Positions 60,370 to 64,000 of a stretch of 64,000 bases of DNA are shown piece by piece. Source of the DNA: Lineus longissimus (lineage: Eukaryota > Nemertea > Pilidiophora > Heteronemertea > Lineidae); contig NC_088308.1 of NCBI RefSeq assembly GCF_910592395.1, forward strand, positions 23,947,501 to 24,011,500, read 5' to 3'. How positions within the stretch are numbered: the stretch's first letter is position 1; each line of letters starts with the position of its first letter. Below the pieces are notes generated by a model. It was not told the origin of the DNA. It worked only from the letters and a program-made list of their open reading frames with translations, and made no database searches. The position numbers were made by a program, and so were the translations under genes.

Positions 60370-60684
60370 ACATTGGGCGATATGAATAAAGACAAGTACC
60401 GGTAAATGCTTTTACTACAATTTTGTACAGAAAGGCCTAGTGTAAATGTACATGGAATTTTAGATAAAAGCATTTGCTGGTCTTTATTCATATCACCCAT
60501 TGTCAAGGTTAGGAAACGTGACCCGTGCACTGACAGTCCAGTCCGCTGACACGCCAACCGCTCGATGGTACCCCACACGTGACCGATTGGACTGGCCAAT
60601 CCTCCGGGACGGACGCACTGTTGGGGTATCAGCAGACTGGACCGTCAATGAACGGGGCACGTTTCCTACCTTACTCAACATTGT
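60370..60684. repeat. compound fold-back element, two adjacent hairpins
   Basis: Hairpin 1 spans 60370-60502. Its arms start CATTGGGCGATATGAATAAA and, read on the other strand from the right, CAATGGGTGATATGAATAAA; arms are about 42 bp with a 45-bp loop. Hairpin 2 spans 60499-60684 with arms of about 65 bp containing TAGGAAACGTGMCCCG and GACRGTCCAGTC on both strands. Short frames on opposite strands give nearly the same peptide (LTVQSADTP), a direct sign of the palindrome. It lies between GEMIN6 and ERCC6, is more GC-rich than its surroundings, and has no transposase. Confidence 0.8.
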
Positions 60685-61478
60685 CTTGTCTGATGCGACA
60701 ATTCCTATTTCTCTGGACTGGTCGACATCAATAATTCGAATAACAATAGTGTGTCCTAGGAATTGTGAAACTGTTTTTGGTGATGGATGCTGTAATTCCC
60801 ACCTTTAACTTTCTGCCATTATGACTTACCCCTTTCCCCATCTCAGCAGTTGTGGATAATGAGATGGCCCCTTAATGGCAGTGCTGCCATCTGCTGACCA
60901 AAATTTAAACGAAATTATGGATGTTGCAGAGCCACCACGCGGGGCCTAATGGTATTAAGCTAAATAATTTGCAAGGCTTGCGACTTTAAAAACAGTGCCA
61001 AAATCACATTTTCTGGAGCTTTGACATAAGAGACGGTTTTGCATGTACAGTGGTCATATTGTGATGCTATCATTATGTAAGAATATATATCAATTACAGT
61101 AATCAGTAGATTGTAAAAGTCTAAAATCGAGAAAATTAAAATGACAGTAATTCATTGTCATGTCAATACACGCTACATACACTACACTACTGACTACAAA
61201 TGTACACTGAATGTAAATGTGTTGCAATCGTGATGTACTCGATCGGGTGGATAAATATATTTATAAAAATCTGGTTTGATTTTGATATCCATCATCGAAA
61301 TGGTCGTTGACTACTGATATATTTTTAAAAAGTGATCTTTCTGATTTGAATTTATTTGGTGGTGTGCACCAGTTCAATTCCTTGCCTCATTTCAGGAAAT
61401 TGTTAGAGAGGCCCTTTCACTGCCCAGCTCCAGCAATCGGTTATTGAAACTGCTTTGAGGGAAACAATTAAATGAGAG
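60685..61478 (+). other. ERCC6 upstream region and 5' UTR
   Basis: An acceptor-like CTCATTTCAG ends at 61395, so the ERCC6 leader probably begins in an upstream untranslated exon that I could not place. TGCCATCTGCTGA (60885-60897) resembles the core of a CTCF site. A short overlapping upstream frame (ATG at 61472, seven codons) precedes the main start. Confidence 0.45.
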
Positions 61479-63781
61479 ATGGAGGAGAAAGATGATCTGT
61501 CAAATGGGACGCGAAGCCAGGCTGATGCGTCAACAAATAAAGACCAACCAGGGGGATTTTTCTTCAATGACATGGCCCTTACGATGCCTGCTCCCGAACC
61601 ACTCAGCAGCAGTAAATCTCCTGTTCAGTGCTCCCTTGAAAACTTCAAATTTACGTCGCTCATAGTACCAGCTACAAGTTCATCGAGTGTGTCGCAATTG
61701 ACCTATGGCAATCAGTCCGTTTCATTAGACCCCATAAATTCCAATGCAGCAATGGGTGTCTTGAGATCAACTGAAATTGTGATGCAACCAGGGACATCAA
61801 GTGTTCAGTCCCCTCTTGGACCAAGCTCAAGTACCATTTTACCACTTGTTGGGAGTGTCAAGTACACAGAGGCAGCCCCTGTTGCAACTGGAGCTTTTGC
61901 TGCTACTGCTGCCACAAATGATGGGCAGAAGAAAGGAGGATTTCAACTTGATACAAGTCGGATCCACACAACGGCCATGACTGATCAGTCTTCAGAGCTT
62001 GCTGCCCTTGGGTTGGATGTTTTCAATGCAGACCAATTTGAACAGGGTTTGTAAAACATTTCTCTTCAAGTAAAACAACATTTCAAGCATCTCAAATTCC
62101 TATATAATGATACTCTTCTTCCCAAACTAACAAAATGTTGACTTTGTCTTGAGAGAAAAAGTTGTTAAAATGTGTAATTGTTTCTAATTTTAAAGTTTGG
62201 TGATACCACAGGTAATTTGATTTTTTATTATATTGCATGATTTTACAGGTGTTATGGCCCAGGTGGACCAACATATAGCAGCAGAAGAAAAGGAAAGGAG
62301 AGACAAAATCCTGAATAAAGAACTGAAAACGGTCACTGAAGATATCAAGTAAGTTACAGGACATCAATTACTGAATCGTACCTTCCCAGTGATATTCAGG
62401 CTATAAACTTTTCATTTTTCATCAACTGGACCAACTCGACATGGAACCTATAATTTGGTTGTTGATCTTGAACTTTGATATTCTGTTTTTCTTCAGCACT
62501 GTGAAAGTGGAGTTGATGAACATCGACAAGGTGGTTGGTATGATGAAACCAAAACCAGGGGACCAAAACAAGGAAATATTGAGGAAGATGGAGGCTATCA
62601 AGAGGCAGAAGGAGAATAAGGTAAAGATAAACTTTGAGTATTTTGACACTCGTGCAGTACACATTAAAAACTCCTTGTCCTAGCAGAATATGGAAAACTT
62701 AAGTATCCAGTCTGCAATGTACTTTAATCTCTGCCCCAAACCCCTAAAAACGAATGCTACACTTCTTGAATTAGAAAATGTTGTTGGTTTCTTGTATATT
62801 TCATTGTTTCCATTGTAGTTGAAGCAGCTGAAGAAGTTGAAAGCCAAGCAAAAGTCGTTGAAGAAGAAAGTCTATGGGAATCAAGATAATTTGGATGATG
62901 ATGATGCTCTTTTTGATGGTGGGTACTTGAAGAATTATGTTTCTCTTTCCTTTACTAAGTGTAGTGACATCCAAGTTTCTGAAGTACTAGTGGTCAGTTC
63001 AGAGTAAATCTACTAAATGACCTGCAGCCGCAGATGTTCAAAAAGTCTATAAAAATGTGCAATGGTTTAGGATCCATTCATTGATTATCTGTCCATGTTT
63101 CAGAGGGAGACACACTTGCACTGGAACAAGCCTTAGGATTGTCGCTTCAGAATGAGACTGAACATGAGCGCATGATCAGAACTGGTGAGATGACTCCATT
63201 TGGGACCGTCGTCAAGAAACCAGAGAAACCCAAGTCAAGTATCAGACTAAGCACATCGGAACCAACAGACTTTGAAAAATTCCTCATGGGACAAGGTTCA
63301 AAAGTTAAAGAGAAAACCCCCGTGAAAGCAAAGAAGTCAACATCCTCTGACATTACCAAAATGAGAAAGAACAGCTCTGAACCCAATCTTGAGAAATTGA
63401 AAAAACATGTCAAGAAAATGGATGACGCAGATATTGCAAGGGAGAAAAGACTTATAGACATTGCAAAAGGACGTAAAAAAGAGCACAAAAGGAAAAATTC
63501 ACCAGAACGAGAATATTCTCCAAAGAGGAGGAATTCTGCCGAGGATGAATTGCAGACTCAAAGACGGAAGAAAAACTTCTTTGATGCTAAAGATGGCCGT
63601 TCTTACAGAACGGAAGCTGATTTCAGTAATTGGCAGAGTGGTAAGGCAAAGTATCCCAGACTTGAGCATGAATGGACTGGGGATGGAGAAGTGGACTGTG
63701 CGCAGGAGGAAGGAAGCGGGGATGAGTATCGGCCATCGGGTGATGATTGCATGGAGGAATCTGATGGTGACAGGAGTTTAG
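61479..63781 (+). CDS. ERCC6: ERCC6 / CSB DNA translocase, N-terminal part (gene continues off the window)
   Basis: Five coding exons: 61479-62046, 62249-62348, 62497-62620, 62819-62918 and 63104-63781, with GT-AG borders and matching phases. They give 523 residues ending at a GTAACG donor. Diagnostic segments are LGLDVFNADQFEQGVMAQVD (about 174-194); a coiled coil with IDKVVGMMKPKPGDQNKEIL and MEAIKRQKENKLKQLKKLKAKQ (about 230-285); LALEQALGLSLQ; and ERMIRTGEMTPFGT (319-332), the strongest ERCC6 signature. Then follow Lys/Arg-rich nuclear-targeting stretches and acidic patches. Human ERCC6 starts its Snf2 ATPase near residue 510, so the motor domain should begin just right of the window. ERCC6 recognises stalled RNA polymerase II and starts transcription-coupled repair. 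The first 170 residues are Ser/Thr-rich and poorly conserved. Confidence 0.93.
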
Positions 63782-64000
63782 GTAACGTAACTTAAATGTT
63801 TGCCATTATTTGTAACTGGATGAATTATGATGGATAAAGGCTTTCATTCTTCATAACCTTTACTTGTGTTCCAGAAATGATATACTTAGTACATGTAGTA
63901 GACTGCCATGGCTGAGCTGTAAAGAGCTGTTTTTACATGCCATAGCTGAAATATGGTTCAGGCCTACATGTACCAATTCAGAGTTGAAATCATTAGTGAT
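63782..64000 (+). other. ERCC6 intron, truncated by the window edge
   Basis: Intronic sequence after the donor at 63782, with TACATGTA words at about 63891 and 63963 and no exon. Confidence 0.75.

Overview
This window is animal nuclear DNA: AT-rich, with multi-exon genes and GT-AG introns, metazoan-only families and a 5'-truncated CR1/L2-like LINE. It suggests a marine invertebrate, possibly a lophotrochozoan, but nothing in the sequence fixes the phylum. All gene models were spliced by hand from reading-frame continuity, splice signals and remembered protein families. No search or expression data were available.

Layout. Positions 1-24.4 kb hold no gene I can support. They contain a dead LINE (8966-10130), several dispersed, palindromic or tandem repeats, and an unusual diverged tandem array at about 11.46-12.27 kb. 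From 24.4 to 47.1 kb there is an SDR42E-type short-chain dehydrogenase gene on the plus strand and actin genes on the minus strand. A near-identical 7.5-kb tandem duplication (26699-34197 and 34198-41700) has one end in an SDR42E intron and the other in intron 1 of an actin gene. The outer copies therefore keep the parts needed for one SDR42E gene and one complete actin gene. The middle holds two broken halves: an actin terminal exon without a first exon, and SDR42E 3' exons without their 5' exons. A third, separate actin gene (43770-46941) is complete. The duplicated actin carries three substitutions in the phosphate-binding P2 loop.

From 48 to 64 kb the window is a compact housekeeping cluster. 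VPS35L (Retriever subunit) runs on the minus strand and was assembled in full: 25 coding exons, 973 codons. Its start codon is 228 bp from that of MED9 on the plus strand. PDRG1 lies complete, in the same orientation, inside the single MED9 intron. GEMIN6 follows 120 bp after the MED9 stop. The N-terminal 523 codons of ERCC6 (Cockayne syndrome B translocase) then run off the right edge just before the expected ATPase domain.

Possible novelty lies in the MED9/PDRG1 nested locus and its possible shared first exon, the reciprocal gene-splitting duplication, the actin P2-loop variant, a compound fold-back element at 60370-60684, the tandem array near 12 kb, and a strong excess of the palindrome TACATGTA.
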